DNA from: UBA1715 sp045600045
Lineage (GTDB): Bacteria; Bacteroidota; Bacteroidia; Bacteroidales; UBA1715
DNA: 64,000 nucleotides
Direction: 5' to 3'
Assembly: GCA_045600045.1 (NCBI GenBank)
Contig: JAZRXD010000021.1
Coordinates: 46,299 to 110,298, forward strand
Shown in pieces: positions 43,198-51,791 of the stretch. Each line of letters begins with the position of its first letter. Within the stretch, counting starts at the first letter, position 1. The notes below the pieces were generated by a model. That model had not been told where the DNA came from. It did not search any database and saw only the letters and a program-made list of their open reading frames with translations. Both the position numbers and the translations under genes were made by a program.

Positions 43198-43527
43198 ATG
43201 GCACAAATGAAATTGACACAATTTGATGATTTGCTTGACGAATTTTACGGCAAGGTTGGCACATCACGTCGTGATGAATTTGAAAAAAGTGTGGATGAAG
43301 CTTTACATGCATATCGTATTGGTGAGGCAATCAAGATAGCAAGGAAACGTGAAAATCTTACCCAAGCGGAACTTGGAGAGCGTATGGGAATTCGTAAGGC
43401 TCAGGTGTCACGAATAGAATCTGGCAAGAATATGACGTTTGTCACAATAGAGAAAGCTTTTAAGGCGCTTGGAGCAAAAACTGCCACTATTGATTTCGGA
43501 AGTTTTGGGAAAGTTGCTTTATGGTAA
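43198..43527 (+). CDS. higA: XRE-family antitoxin (HigA-like)
   Basis: A 109-residue protein. The HTH lies at about residues 42-95 (AIKIARKRENLTQAELGERM, RKAQVSRIESG). The N-terminal 40 residues (LLDEFYGKVGTSRRDEFE) match the antitoxin partner region seen in HigA-like proteins of Bacteroidota. Its toxin partner directly upstream is broken, so the gene survives as a solitary antitoxin or regulator. It ends at a terminator shared with the convergent secreted-protein gene. Confidence 0.82.
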   Translation: MAQMKLTQFDDLLDEFYGKVGTSRRDEFEKSVDEALHAYRIGEAIKIARKRENLTQAELGERMGIRKAQVSRIESGKNMTFVTIEKAFKALGAKTATIDFGSFGKVALW

Positions 43528-43529
43528 AT

Positions 43530-43566
43530 AAAAAAAACGGCAACCTTTAAGGCTGCCGTTTTTTTG
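43530..43566. terminator. Bidirectional terminator
   Basis: A stem of about 11 pairs (acggcaacctt with aaggctgccgt, one mismatch) flanked by a run of A on the left and T on the right, so it can stop both the antitoxin transcript and the convergent secreted-protein operon. Confidence 0.8.
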
Positions 43567-43581
43567 AATTAGGAAAATGAA

Positions 43582-44211
43582 TTAATAAAAATTGTTTACG
43601 TTATTCTGTTTTTTCCCTTTTGCATCGCGTTTAGCTTGCTTTTCTGCCTTTTTTTTCAATGCTTCTGATTCTGCTTCAACGCCAGTATATATTACATAGA
43701 TATACTGATTATAAGATTCATCTTTCGTTTTTGCAGCGGCATATGTGTTAGTTGAAGTAGTTTTTATTTCTTTAAGGTATCGAACAATTACAAAACTAAA
43801 ATCCCCGTAATTAAATTGATTTTTGGTCATATTCCCGGAACTTGTTTCCAGATTGTTTTCCCCCTGATCTGCAGCAAATGTCAAAATATCGTGATAGGTG
43901 CTTGATTGATAAAATACAACTCGCAACCATGCGATTTGATTATTTGTTCCCATTTGTGCAGTGATTGTATAGTCATTGTCTGCGGGACGAATGTCTGCAG
44001 ATTCATCGGCTAAAGCGGATAAAATATTTCCAGCTACATTCCATCCATTTTTCTTTGTTAATGTCCATTGATTGCTATAGCTGTCATAGTTGAATTTCGC
44101 TTCCTTGAAATCGGTTGCACTATAATTCAAAAGTTTGCTATACGGAAAATTTTGAGCAGATGTGAATAAACAGATATTTAATAAAATAGAAATTAAAAAG
44201 ACTCTTTTCAT
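43582..44211 (-). CDS. Secreted protein, unknown (last gene of the XRE/lipoprotein locus)
   Basis: A 209-residue exported protein. A signal peptide (KRVFLISILLNICLFTSAQ) is followed by beta-rich sequence with NQWTLTKKNGWNVAGNILSA and YHDILTFAADQGENN, then a Lys/Ala-rich helical tail. I do not recognise the family. It starts one base after the lipoprotein stop upstream on the same strand, so it belongs to that operon. Confidence 0.65.
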   Translation of the reverse strand: MKRVFLISILLNICLFTSAQNFPYSKLLNYSATDFKEAKFNYDSYSNQWTLTKKNGWNVAGNILSALADESADIRPADNDYTITAQMGTNNQIAWLRVVFYQSSTYHDILTFAADQGENNLETSSGNMTKNQFNYGDFSFVIVRYLKEIKTTSTNTYAAAKTKDESYNQYIYVIYTGVEAESEALKKKAEKQAKRDAKGKKQNNVNNFY

Positions 44212-44212
44212 C

Positions 44213-45127
44213 TTACCTTAAAGTATATGTTCCAATGTAACCATCGTCTAATGTTGCAGCATCCCACGAGCCAGTAGTTGCATAAAACAAATATCCCGAA
44301 GCTTGTTCGTAGGAAACCGTATAACTACCTGTTTCGCAATTCGATAGCGTTTTGTTTGAATTTGCACTTACCGTTGTTTTATAAACTGTACCTGTAGTGT
44401 TATTGGTTGCAGTAAAGATATAAGGGTCACTTTTTGAGTTAACAAATTTTAAATCTCCTGAAGTTAGCTTCATTGTCAACGTGTTTGAACCAGAAGAACA
44501 GAGTTTCGATGAATATGCACTTTTGGTCCCGTCTGTCGCATATAAATAGTAAGTTTTGCTTGTTTGGGTGCCAGTAATGGTCAAGACTCCGTTGCTTCCT
44601 GTAGCTTTTGTCAGCAATGAATTGGTTTTGTTTTTCCTATCAGCGGAAGATTCATAAACTTTCACTGTTGCATTTGATACCGTTGAACCAGAACTATTAT
44701 CCTTCACTGTCACGACAATTGCGGTCGTTTCTATATAAAATGTTAATTTATTAAAACCAGCAGAAAGTGCTTTCCCTTCTTTTGCACTATATGTTCCCTC
44801 TCCATATACTACGCCAATATAGTATTTCTTGTTTGCTTGTAAATTTGCGAAGCAAACATATCCTTTTGCATCTGTTGTTAAAAGAGAAATATTATTGTCA
44901 TTGTCGGCATCGTATAAACATACTTTTGCTCCTTCTACATTTGATGAAGTTGTCTTATCGTAAACTGTAATACCCCAACTTGCAGTGTTGTTACTTGAAT
45001 TACCTCCACCTTCATTATTGCCGCCATTCCCTCCTGCATCTGGAGTTATGTCATCTGGTTTTGAACACCCCATCATTATTCCCATTGCTACAATGGCACT
45101 TGTCAAAAAATAAAGTAATTTTTTCAT
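44213..45127 (-). CDS. Lipoprotein with repeated carboxypeptidase-regulatory-like domains
   Basis: A 304-residue lipoprotein with lipobox MMGC (Cys20) and a Gly/Asn-rich linker. Two Ig-like beta-sandwich units follow: WGITVYDKTTSSNVEGAKV (about 49-67, with DAKGYVCFANL) and IVVTVKDNSSGSTVSNATV (about 136-154, with GVLTITG). These are carboxypeptidase-regulatory-like (CarboxypepD_reg) modules. A third strand-rich domain with TGTVYKTTVSANSNKTLSNC completes it. It is probably a surface or periplasmic scaffold. No enzyme motif is visible. Confidence 0.72.
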   Translation of the reverse strand: MKKLLYFLTSAIVAMGIMMGCSKPDDITPDAGGNGGNNEGGGNSSNNTASWGITVYDKTTSSNVEGAKVCLYDADNDNNISLLTTDAKGYVCFANLQANKKYYIGVVYGEGTYSAKEGKALSAGFNKLTFYIETTAIVVTVKDNSSGSTVSNATVKVYESSADRKNKTNSLLTKATGSNGVLTITGTQTSKTYYLYATDGTKSAYSSKLCSSGSNTLTMKLTSGDLKFVNSKSDPYIFTATNNTTGTVYKTTVSANSNKTLSNCETGSYTVSYEQASGYLFYATTGSWDAATLDDGYIGTYTLR

Positions 45128-45146
45128 GTTTTGTAAAATTTAGACA

Positions 45147-45767
45147 TTAAAATTTTTGAACTAATTTGAGCTGGATATCAATATATTGCAAACTACCGAC
45201 ATAGTCTAAAACCTTCCCAATAGAATAATCTGCATTTAAGCCAATTCCAAAACCACCAAACATTTTGTAACATTGAATACCGAATTTTCCACCGAACGTA
45301 AAGTTGTTTGTTCGAGGGAAAAATACTTTATCTATAATTATCTCTGAATCTTGAAACATTCCTAATACAAGTTGTTCGTATCCTTCAAAGAAGAATCCAC
45401 TATTCCCGAATTCTAATCCTTCCGAAAGCCCTATGCCTGCATTGTAAAATCTTGAGCCGGAAGCTTCTCCAAAGGCAGAAGACTTTCCTGTATAATCCAT
45501 ATAGTCTTGTAATGCTGCGTTAAATAAGTTTTCGTCAATCTTAAAGAAACCTGCATTCAAACTTGTTAACAGCCCAATGTTCTGTGTAAAACTTCGTTGG
45601 TAAGATAGCCCAAAACTTGCCGCTGGGTTGTTATCTAATTCAACATCTCCAAGTGGTATAACTACACCAATGTTTTCGCTAAATGTGTTCTTTTTAAATG
45701 TGTTTTTTTGAGCAAAACAACTTACGCTCATTACTAAAATCGCACCGACTAATAATATCTTTTTCAT
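45147..45767 (-). CDS. Predicted outer-membrane beta-barrel protein
   Basis: A 206-residue protein with a signal peptide (KKILLVGAILVMSVSCFAQ). The rest alternates hydrophobic and polar residues as in small 8-strand barrels: FSENIGVVIPLGDV, ASFGLSYQRSF, FFFEGYEQLVLGMF and a C-terminal strand YIDIQLKLVQKF ending in an aromatic. Family not recognised. Placed between small lipoproteins and the CarboxypepD_reg-type lipoprotein, it may anchor the locus in the outer membrane. Confidence 0.7.
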   Translation of the reverse strand: MKKILLVGAILVMSVSCFAQKNTFKKNTFSENIGVVIPLGDVELDNNPAASFGLSYQRSFTQNIGLLTSLNAGFFKIDENLFNAALQDYMDYTGKSSAFGEASGSRFYNAGIGLSEGLEFGNSGFFFEGYEQLVLGMFQDSEIIIDKVFFPRTNNFTFGGKFGIQCYKMFGGFGIGLNADYSIGKVLDYVGSLQYIDIQLKLVQKF

Positions 45768-45793
45768 ATTGAATTAATTTTATATTTTACTTT

Positions 45794-46024
45794 TTAAAGA
45801 GCATCAACACACCAAACTGTTCTATAAATACCATCCGCATCAAGATGAGTGTCTTCGTTTTGTGGCATATCTGCACAATCTTCCACTTTTTCATTAGGAT
45901 GTTGTACTTCTTTCACACGTACCCCCTCCTCAAAATAAAGGCATTCACAATCTCGTTTTTCATTACACGAAATCAGACTTGATATACCAATTCCGATAAG
46001 AACTCCGTAAACTATCTTTCTCAT
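45794..46024 (-). CDS. Small cysteine-containing lipoprotein
   Basis: A 76-residue lipoprotein. The lipobox is LISC (Cys20), leaving about 57 mature residues with four further Cys: a CEC pair, one in EDCADMP and one in WCVDAL, so two disulfides are possible. No family recognised. It sits between the first lipoprotein and the beta-barrel gene, with 2- and 26-base gaps, so it belongs to the same transcript. Confidence 0.6.
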   Translation of the reverse strand: MRKIVYGVLIGIGISSLISCNEKRDCECLYFEEGVRVKEVQHPNEKVEDCADMPQNEDTHLDADGIYRTVWCVDAL

Positions 46025-46026
46025 AA

Positions 46027-46521
46027 TTAATTTTTCTTTAAGTCAAAATCCAAAATTTCATATTCTCCTTCAATGACATCTGGATAAATCCATTCAATTG
46101 CAAATTGTAATTTATTAGAACTGAAAATTCCGTCATATTTAGTTGCTCCAATTGCATAATCGTGTGTCCCAATTAGATACTCACCGTCTTCTTCAAACAT
46201 TTTTTCAATCTTAAATGCAAAACCGTTTGATGCTGCTTCTAATTGAGTTACTGTAATAGGCTCATCTTCGTCATCTTCAAGAAAAAAATCCAATGCTTTT
46301 GAGTTAGAATTGTTTTTCTTAACGACAACGGTTATCTTATATGAATCTTCATCGAAATCCCAACCGTCTTCTTCGTCATAATCAGCATAGTCGTATGTCA
46401 CAGTACCGCTGTACGTTCCAATTAAATCATCTCGAAAATCTGGTTCGTCATCATCTCCACAACCTGTGAATGCAAACATTGCCACTAAGGCACTTGAAAA
46501 AAAATAAAGTACTTTTTTCAT
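46027..46521 (-). CDS. Lipoprotein, first gene after the XRE regulator
   Basis: A 164-residue lipoprotein with lipobox FTGC (Cys21) followed by GDDDEPDF. The mature part is Asp/Glu-rich and beta-like (TYSGTVTYDYADYDEEDG; KITVVVKKNNSN). It resembles small lipocalin-like or calycin-like lipoproteins of Bacteroidota in general layout (a GTYSGTV opening strand), but no family is certain. It is the first gene after two paired palindromes and the XRE gene on the same strand. Confidence 0.68.
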   Translation of the reverse strand: MKKVLYFFSSALVAMFAFTGCGDDDEPDFRDDLIGTYSGTVTYDYADYDEEDGWDFDEDSYKITVVVKKNNSNSKALDFFLEDDEDEPITVTQLEAASNGFAFKIEKMFEEDGEYLIGTHDYAIGATKYDGIFSSNKLQFAIEWIYPDVIEGEYEILDFDLKKN

Positions 46522-46599
46522 TGTAATAATCTTTTAAATTAAACGTAATTTTAATTGTTGCAAAGATTTTGAATAATGCAAGATGGTTGTGTAAAAGTC

Positions 46600-46640
46600 T
46601 GTAAGATAATCTCTTACAGATTGTAAGATTATTTCTTACA
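46600..46640. promoter_or_regulatory. Two identical palindromes: candidate XRE operators
   Basis: TGTAAGA-N5-TCTTACA occurs at 46600-46618 and again, identical in both arms, at 46622-46640. Their centres are 22 bp apart, two helical turns, so a regulator dimer could bind the same DNA face twice. The second site covers the last codons of the XRE gene; the first lies 79 bases before the first lipoprotein ATG. Confidence 0.65.
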
Positions 46641-46850
46641 TTCCCCAAAAAGGGTGTTGTAAAAGTCGTAGTTGAGAATTTTGGAAAGTTCGGCAAGACG
46701 TTTCACATCAATGTTGTCTCTCGACAGCATATCGTAAACCGATTGTCGGTGCAGATGGAGGAGTGTGGAAAGTTCCACAACCGACATCTTCTGTTGCTTC
46801 ATTACTTTGTGAATCTCTGTCCCTATGTGAATTTCATCAGGTTTGTCCAT
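46629..46850 (-). CDS. Small XRE-family HTH regulator
   Basis: A 73-residue DNA-binding protein that is a single helix-turn-helix: EIHKVMKQQKMSVVELSTLL, then HRQSVYDMLSRDNIDVKRLA. A final helix ends in Phe/Tyr. There is no ligand domain, so it probably works as a dimer with cofactor-free control. Two identical palindromes overlap its stop codon and precede the lipoprotein operon. It likely controls that operon and perhaps itself; this is inference from position. Confidence 0.8.
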   Translation of the reverse strand: MDKPDEIHIGTEIHKVMKQQKMSVVELSTLLHLHRQSVYDMLSRDNIDVKRLAELSKILNYDFYNTLFGECKK

Positions 46851-47253
46851 AAAAAAAGGCGTTGAATCGTTCGATTTAGTCGCTTATTCCAGAATCGAGG
46901 CTCGGCAAAGCCATTGTAGTGATATAAGCACAAAACGATTCACGCCCCGAAGCGTGAACCATCAGTTTTTTATTCTCAACTACATTTAGAAATTTTGCCG
47001 ATTTCGATTCTGTAAGAATAAAAGCGTAAAGTTCAATATGTAAAAAACGTTATCTCATAGATGGAATTTAGATTATGACTTTTGTTAATTTTGCTCAAAT
47101 GTAGTGTTTTTTGTGTCTCGTTTGACATTGTTGATAGATTTTCAACAAACAGGAATATTCGTCTCATGCACTATAGACAATTGTGTCGGCAAGTTGTTTA
47201 TCGTTTCTATAAAAACTATATCTTTGCCAGCGTCATTTTATGTAGATAAGCTT
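46851..47253. other. Gene-free stretch between XRE regulator and lutB
   Basis: No supported gene. It contains a hairpin (ttcacgc / gcgtgaa, 46939-46958) near the XRE promoter side, two copies of a GATTC/GAATC-like phrase near 46866-46900, and a plus-strand TAATTTTG box (47086-47093) that could start the lutB transcript with a leader of about 155 bases. A longer upstream frame into lutB exists but has no conserved content. Confidence 0.5.
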
Positions 47254-48624
47254 ATGTCAAATCCAAAAGCAAAAAAATTCCAGGAAGATGCGGCTCGTGT
47301 TGCATTTGACGAACGTCACAGAAAAACGATTCGTTTCAATATGGGTAAATACCATACTGCAGTAGCAAAGGGTAAGGCTCGTTACGAAAGTTTTGAGGCA
47401 ACGCGCGAAAAGGCTGCGGCAATAAAACGACATACTCTTGAACATTTGTCGGAATATCTCCAGCAATTTGAAAAGAATTTTACGGCAAATGGCGGAACAG
47501 TTCTTTGGGCTCGAACAGCCGATGATGCAATTGCTTATATTACTAAGATTTTCCAGGAAAACAATGTGAAATCTGTTGTCAAAAGTAAATCAATGACGAC
47601 TGAGGAAATAGATTTGAACGAAAATTTGGCCAAAATTGGCGTTGAGTCTGTCGAAACAGACCTTGGCGAGTATATTGTGCAACTTGCTGGCGAAAAACCA
47701 TATCATATTGTTACTCCTGCAATGCATAAATCAAAAGCAGATGTTGCCGAATTGTTTAATAAACATTTTGGTTTTCCATTGGAAAGTTCTGCCGAAGAAA
47801 TGACTATGCTCGCTCGTGCAAAGTTGAGAGAAAAATATCTTGCTGCTGATGCAGGCATTACTGGCGCAAATTTTATCGTTGCCGATAAAGGTGCAATTGC
47901 TGTTACCGAAAACGAAGGAAATGCGTTGATGTCAACTTCGTTTCCGAAAATACAAATTGCAATAGCTGGAATTGAAAAGATTATACCTTCGTATAAAGAT
48001 TTGGGATTGTTTTGGCCGCACTTGGCTCAAAATGGTACAGGTCAGCCAATTACGGCTTATAGTTCTGTGTTTAGCGGACCAAAAAGAAGCAATGAATCGC
48101 ACGGACCAGAAAAAATGTATGTGATTTTGTTGGACAATGGTCGTACTAATATATATAAGCAAGATAAATTCCGTGTTGCACTTTCTTGTATCCGTTGTGG
48201 TGCGTGCTTGAATGCGTGTCCAATCTATAAAAATATTGGTGGCTACACGTACGATGCAGTTTATACTGGGCCAATCGGAACGGTCATTTCTCCTCATTTA
48301 AAAGGATTCGATAAACTTGCTCATTTGTGTACAGCTTGTTCGCTTTGTGCAAATTGTGCAAGCGTTTGCCCAGTAAAAATGCCGTTAAACGATTTAATTC
48401 TCGAAAATCGTCGAAAGGCAGTAGAAGAAGGTTGTTTTTCGAAAATGGAAAAACCGCTGATTGATGGATTTACATTCTTTACCGAAAAATCTTCGCGAAT
48501 GGACTGCTTTGGTGGAGGAATGAAAAATGTTGCTGCCAAATGTTTGGGCAAGAATGTTTGGGGAACAAAAAGAACGTTCCCGAAATTCGCAAAGAAGTCA
48601 TTTAGGAAAATGAATAAGAAATAA
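47254..48624 (+). CDS. lutB: LutB-like lactate-utilisation iron-sulfur protein
   Basis: A 456-residue protein of the LutABC lactate dehydrogenase system. The LUD domain covers about residues 65-290. Two 4Fe-4S sites follow: CIRCGACLNACP (about 312-323) and CTACSLCANCASVCP (about 361-375). The C-terminal 80 residues carry a further DCFGGGMKN segment. lutA and lutC, normally adjacent, are absent: the left neighbour is a regulator on the other strand and the right is secDF. They may lie elsewhere, or LutB may act with other electron partners. I chose the ATG at 47254. Confidence 0.88.
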   Translation: MSNPKAKKFQEDAARVAFDERHRKTIRFNMGKYHTAVAKGKARYESFEATREKAAAIKRHTLEHLSEYLQQFEKNFTANGGTVLWARTADDAIAYITKIFQENNVKSVVKSKSMTTEEIDLNENLAKIGVESVETDLGEYIVQLAGEKPYHIVTPAMHKSKADVAELFNKHFGFPLESSAEEMTMLARAKLREKYLAADAGITGANFIVADKGAIAVTENEGNALMSTSFPKIQIAIAGIEKIIPSYKDLGLFWPHLAQNGTGQPITAYSSVFSGPKRSNESHGPEKMYVILLDNGRTNIYKQDKFRVALSCIRCGACLNACPIYKNIGGYTYDAVYTGPIGTVISPHLKGFDKLAHLCTACSLCANCASVCPVKMPLNDLILENRRKAVEEGCFSKMEKPLIDGFTFFTEKSSRMDCFGGGMKNVAAKCLGKNVWGTKRTFPKFAKKSFRKMNKK

Positions 48625-48713
48625 ATTCGCAATTCTTCATAATGAATTCCGAATTAAAGTATATATTTGCCGTCTAAAAAAATTAAAATTAGGTTAACTT
48701 AAATAATACAGAA

Positions 48714-51700
48714 ATGCAAAACAGAGGATTTATCCGCGTATTCACAGTCTGCTTGGTGTTGGCAGCACTTTATTCTCTATCATTCACTTATTTTACTACA
48801 AAAGCAAATCGCGACGCCGATAAATATGCCAAAGAAATGGCTGGCGACGATAATATCGCGTATGCAACGTACCAAAAACAATTTTTGGATTCTTTAGCTC
48901 AAGAAGAAGATTACTATAATTTCTTCTGGTTGAGAAAGTTCAGCTTGAATGATTGTCACCAACATGAATTGAACCTTGGTTTGGACTTGAAGGGCGGTAT
49001 GAACGTAACACTTCAAATTTCAACTCGTGATTTGATTAAAAATTTGTCTTCTGATGGTGATGCTGATACAATGTTGGTTAAAACATTGAATTTGGCTGAC
49101 GAAATAGAACAAGAAGCTGGCGAAACATATATTACTGCATTTGGTAAGGCTTTTGAAAAATTATATCCAAATAACTTCATGCGTACATTGTTTGTCGCAA
49201 ACGAAGATATGATGGGCAAAATCAATTACAATTCTACTAACGCTGAGGTTTTGAAAGTTTTGGAAGCAGAAGAAACTGCAGCAATTGAAAATACATTCAA
49301 TGTGTTGAGAACTCGTATCGACCGTTTTGGTGTGACTCAACCAAATATTCAAAATGTTGGTGGTGGTCGTATCTTAGTGGAACTTCCTGGTGTTGAAGAT
49401 CGTGAACGTGTTCGTGAACTTTTGGAAAGTTCTGCACAATTGGAGTTCTGGGAAACTTACAATAACTCTGAAGTTTATCAAGTGTTGTTCTCAATCAACA
49501 ATACGCTTGCTGCAATGAACAAGGTTGAAGAACCTGCTAAGGCAGAATCTACTGAAACAAAAGAAGAAAAAGCTGACTCGGCTGCATCACAAGAATTGTC
49601 GTTGAAGGAACAAATTCAACAAGACTCTGCTTCCGTTGATTCTGCACAAATGCTTGCTCAAAATGCTGAGGAATTCAAAAAAGCAAATCCTTTATTCGCA
49701 TTCCTAACTCCTAATATTGATCGTGAAGGTCGTGTAGGTTATGGACCAATCGTTGGTTATGCAAGTTCAAAAGATGTTGCTCGTGTAGATTCAATTTTGG
49801 CAATGCCAGAAATCAAAACAATTCTTTTGGAAAATGCTCCAGAATTGAAGTTGACTTGGTCTAAAAAAGCTGACAACGGAATCTATACGTTGATAGCTTT
49901 GAAAGATGTTGACCTTGATGGTCATGCTTCTTTGGAAGGTGAAGTTGTTGTTGATGCTCGTCCTGAATTCTCTAACACAGGTGGTGGCGCAAGTGTTCGT
50001 ATGGTTATGAACAACGAAGGTGCTAAAGAATGGAAACGATTGACAAAAGAAAACATAAAACGTTCTGTGGCAATTGTTCTTGATGGTTATGTATATTCTT
50101 ACCCAACAGTTCAATCTGAAATTGGTGATGGTATTTCTTCAATTACTGGTGAGTTCACTATCGCTCAAGCAACCGACTTGGCTAACATTTTGAAATCTGG
50201 TAAATTGTCGGCTCGCGCTCACATTATGAACGCTGAATTCGTCGGCCCTTCACTTGGTAAGGAATCAATCTATACTGGTGTGCTTTCATTCATTGGTGCA
50301 TTCTTGTTGGTATTGATTTATATGATATTCTACTATCGTAAAGCGGGAGCTGTTGCGAGTGTTGCTTTGTTCTTGAACTTGTTCTTGATTTTTGGTGTAC
50401 TTGCTTCTCTTGGTGCAGTTCTTACATTGTCGGGTATTGCTGGTATCGTTCTTACTCTTGGTATGGCAGTCGATGCAAACGTGATTATTTACGAACGTAT
50501 TCGTGAGGAACTTGCTGCTGGAAAAGGTACTAAATTGGCAATTGCCGATGGTTTTAAAAATGCTTATTCGGCAATCATTGATGGTCAGGTAACTACATTC
50601 TTGACAGGTTTGATTTTGTTCATCTTCGGTACTGGACCTATCCAAGGTTTCGCAACAACATTGTTGATAGGTATCTTAACTTCGTTGTTCTGCGGTATCT
50701 TCATCACTCGTTTGATTTTCGAAAGATTTTTGGATAAGAAAAAAGAAATCTCGTTTGATAGCAAATTGACTCGTGGTGCATTTAAGAATGTTAATATCGA
50801 TTTCATTAAATCAGGTAAGGTTTCAGCATTCATTTCTGGTGCAATGATTCTTATTTCAATTGTATCAATTTGCGTTAGAGGTTTTGATGTTGGTGTTGAT
50901 TTCGCTGGTGGACGTTCTTTCGTAGTTGAATTACAAGGCGAACGTAATGTTGAGGCAATCGCTCAATCTCTTGCTCCCCAATTCGATGGTGCAGCTCCTG
51001 AAGTAAAAACGTATGGAGCAACTGATGTTAAGATTACAACTAATTACAAAATCAACGAGAAAGGTGCTGATGTAAGTAACGAAGTTGAAAACAAATTGTT
51101 CGAGGGTATGAAACCTTTCTTAGGTGAGGATGCAACATTCGAAACATTTACTCAAAACAATTTGAAACAATCTGATATGGTTGGTCCTACAATTGCAAAT
51201 GATATCATTTATGGAGCAATCATCGCAATTATCGTTGCATTGATATGTATGTTCTTGTATATCTTCGTACGATTCTCTAAATGGCAATATGGTCTTGGTG
51301 CTGTAATCGCATTGATACACGACTCAATAATCGTTATTGGTATCTATTCTTTGCTTTACGGAATCGTTCCATTCTCTTTGGAAATCGGTCAAACATTCGT
51401 TGCTGCAATCTTGACGATTATTGGTTACTCAATCAACGATACAGTGGTTGTATTTGACCGTATCCGTGAATTCACTAGAGAATATCCAAAACGTCAAACA
51501 AAAATGTTGTTCAACCAAGGTATCAATAGCACAATCAGCCGTACTATCAATACATCTATGACAACATTCTTGACTTTGTTGATTATGTTCATCTTCGGTG
51601 CTGATTCAATTAAAGGATTTGTATTCTCAATGGCAATTGGTATCATCGTTGGTACATATTCATCATTGTTCGTAGCTTCGCCAATTTCTTTCGCATTCAT

Positions 51701-51728
51701 GAAGAAAAATCAAAGCGAAGAAGAATAA
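48714..51728 (+). CDS. secDF: Fused SecD-SecF protein-export subunit
   Basis: A 1004-residue inner-membrane protein joining SecD (about 1-680) and SecF (about 690-1004), the normal fused form in Bacteroidota. It pulls proteins across the Sec translocon using the proton gradient. The SecD part has LNLGLDLKGGMNVTL, VLRTRIDRFGV and the GMAVDANVIIYERIREE loop; SecF has FDVGVDFAGGRSFV and TIIGYSINDTVVVFDRIRE. An extra Glu/Ser-rich insert lies between the periplasmic halves (about 265-310). It ends at its own terminator. Confidence 0.96.
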   Translation: MQNRGFIRVFTVCLVLAALYSLSFTYFTTKANRDADKYAKEMAGDDNIAYATYQKQFLDSLAQEEDYYNFFWLRKFSLNDCHQHELNLGLDLKGGMNVTLQISTRDLIKNLSSDGDADTMLVKTLNLADEIEQEAGETYITAFGKAFEKLYPNNFMRTLFVANEDMMGKINYNSTNAEVLKVLEAEETAAIENTFNVLRTRIDRFGVTQPNIQNVGGGRILVELPGVEDRERVRELLESSAQLEFWETYNNSEVYQVLFSINNTLAAMNKVEEPAKAESTETKEEKADSAASQELSLKEQIQQDSASVDSAQMLAQNAEEFKKANPLFAFLTPNIDREGRVGYGPIVGYASSKDVARVDSILAMPEIKTILLENAPELKLTWSKKADNGIYTLIALKDVDLDGHASLEGEVVVDARPEFSNTGGGASVRMVMNNEGAKEWKRLTKENIKRSVAIVLDGYVYSYPTVQSEIGDGISSITGEFTIAQATDLANILKSGKLSARAHIMNAEFVGPSLGKESIYTGVLSFIGAFLLVLIYMIFYYRKAGAVASVALFLNLFLIFGVLASLGAVLTLSGIAGIVLTLGMAVDANVIIYERIREELAAGKGTKLAIADGFKNAYSAIIDGQVTTFLTGLILFIFGTGPIQGFATTLLIGILTSLFCGIFITRLIFERFLDKKKEISFDSKLTRGAFKNVNIDFIKSGKVSAFISGAMILISIVSICVRGFDVGVDFAGGRSFVVELQGERNVEAIAQSLAPQFDGAAPEVKTYGATDVKITTNYKINEKGADVSNEVENKLFEGMKPFLGEDATFETFTQNNLKQSDMVGPTIANDIIYGAIIAIIVALICMFLYIFVRFSKWQYGLGAVIALIHDSIIVIGIYSLLYGIVPFSLEIGQTFVAAILTIIGYSINDTVVVFDRIREFTREYPKRQTKMLFNQGINSTISRTINTSMTTFLTLLIMFIFGADSIKGFVFSMAIGIIVGTYSSLFVASPISFAFMKKNQSEEE

Positions 51729-51749
51729 TTAATTTGAATTACGAAAAAG

Positions 51750-51784
51750 GAGAGTATCAAGAAATTGGTACTCTCTTTTATTTT
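51750..51784 (+). terminator. Terminator of secDF
   Basis: A 10-bp stem (gagagtatca with tggtactctc, one wobble) around a 6-base loop, followed by TTTTATTTTAT. ispD starts just behind. Confidence 0.8.
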
Positions 51785-51791
51785 ATAAGGT

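Noticed and set aside
46939..46958. Hairpin ttcacgc / gcgtgaa as a terminator
   Set aside because: The T run lies about 10 bases downstream and no gene ends to its left on the plus strand; listed only as a hairpin in a gene-free stretch.
47104..47253. N-terminal extension of LutB
   Set aside because: The extra 50 residues have no conserved content and the ATG at 47254 begins the usual LutB N-terminus.
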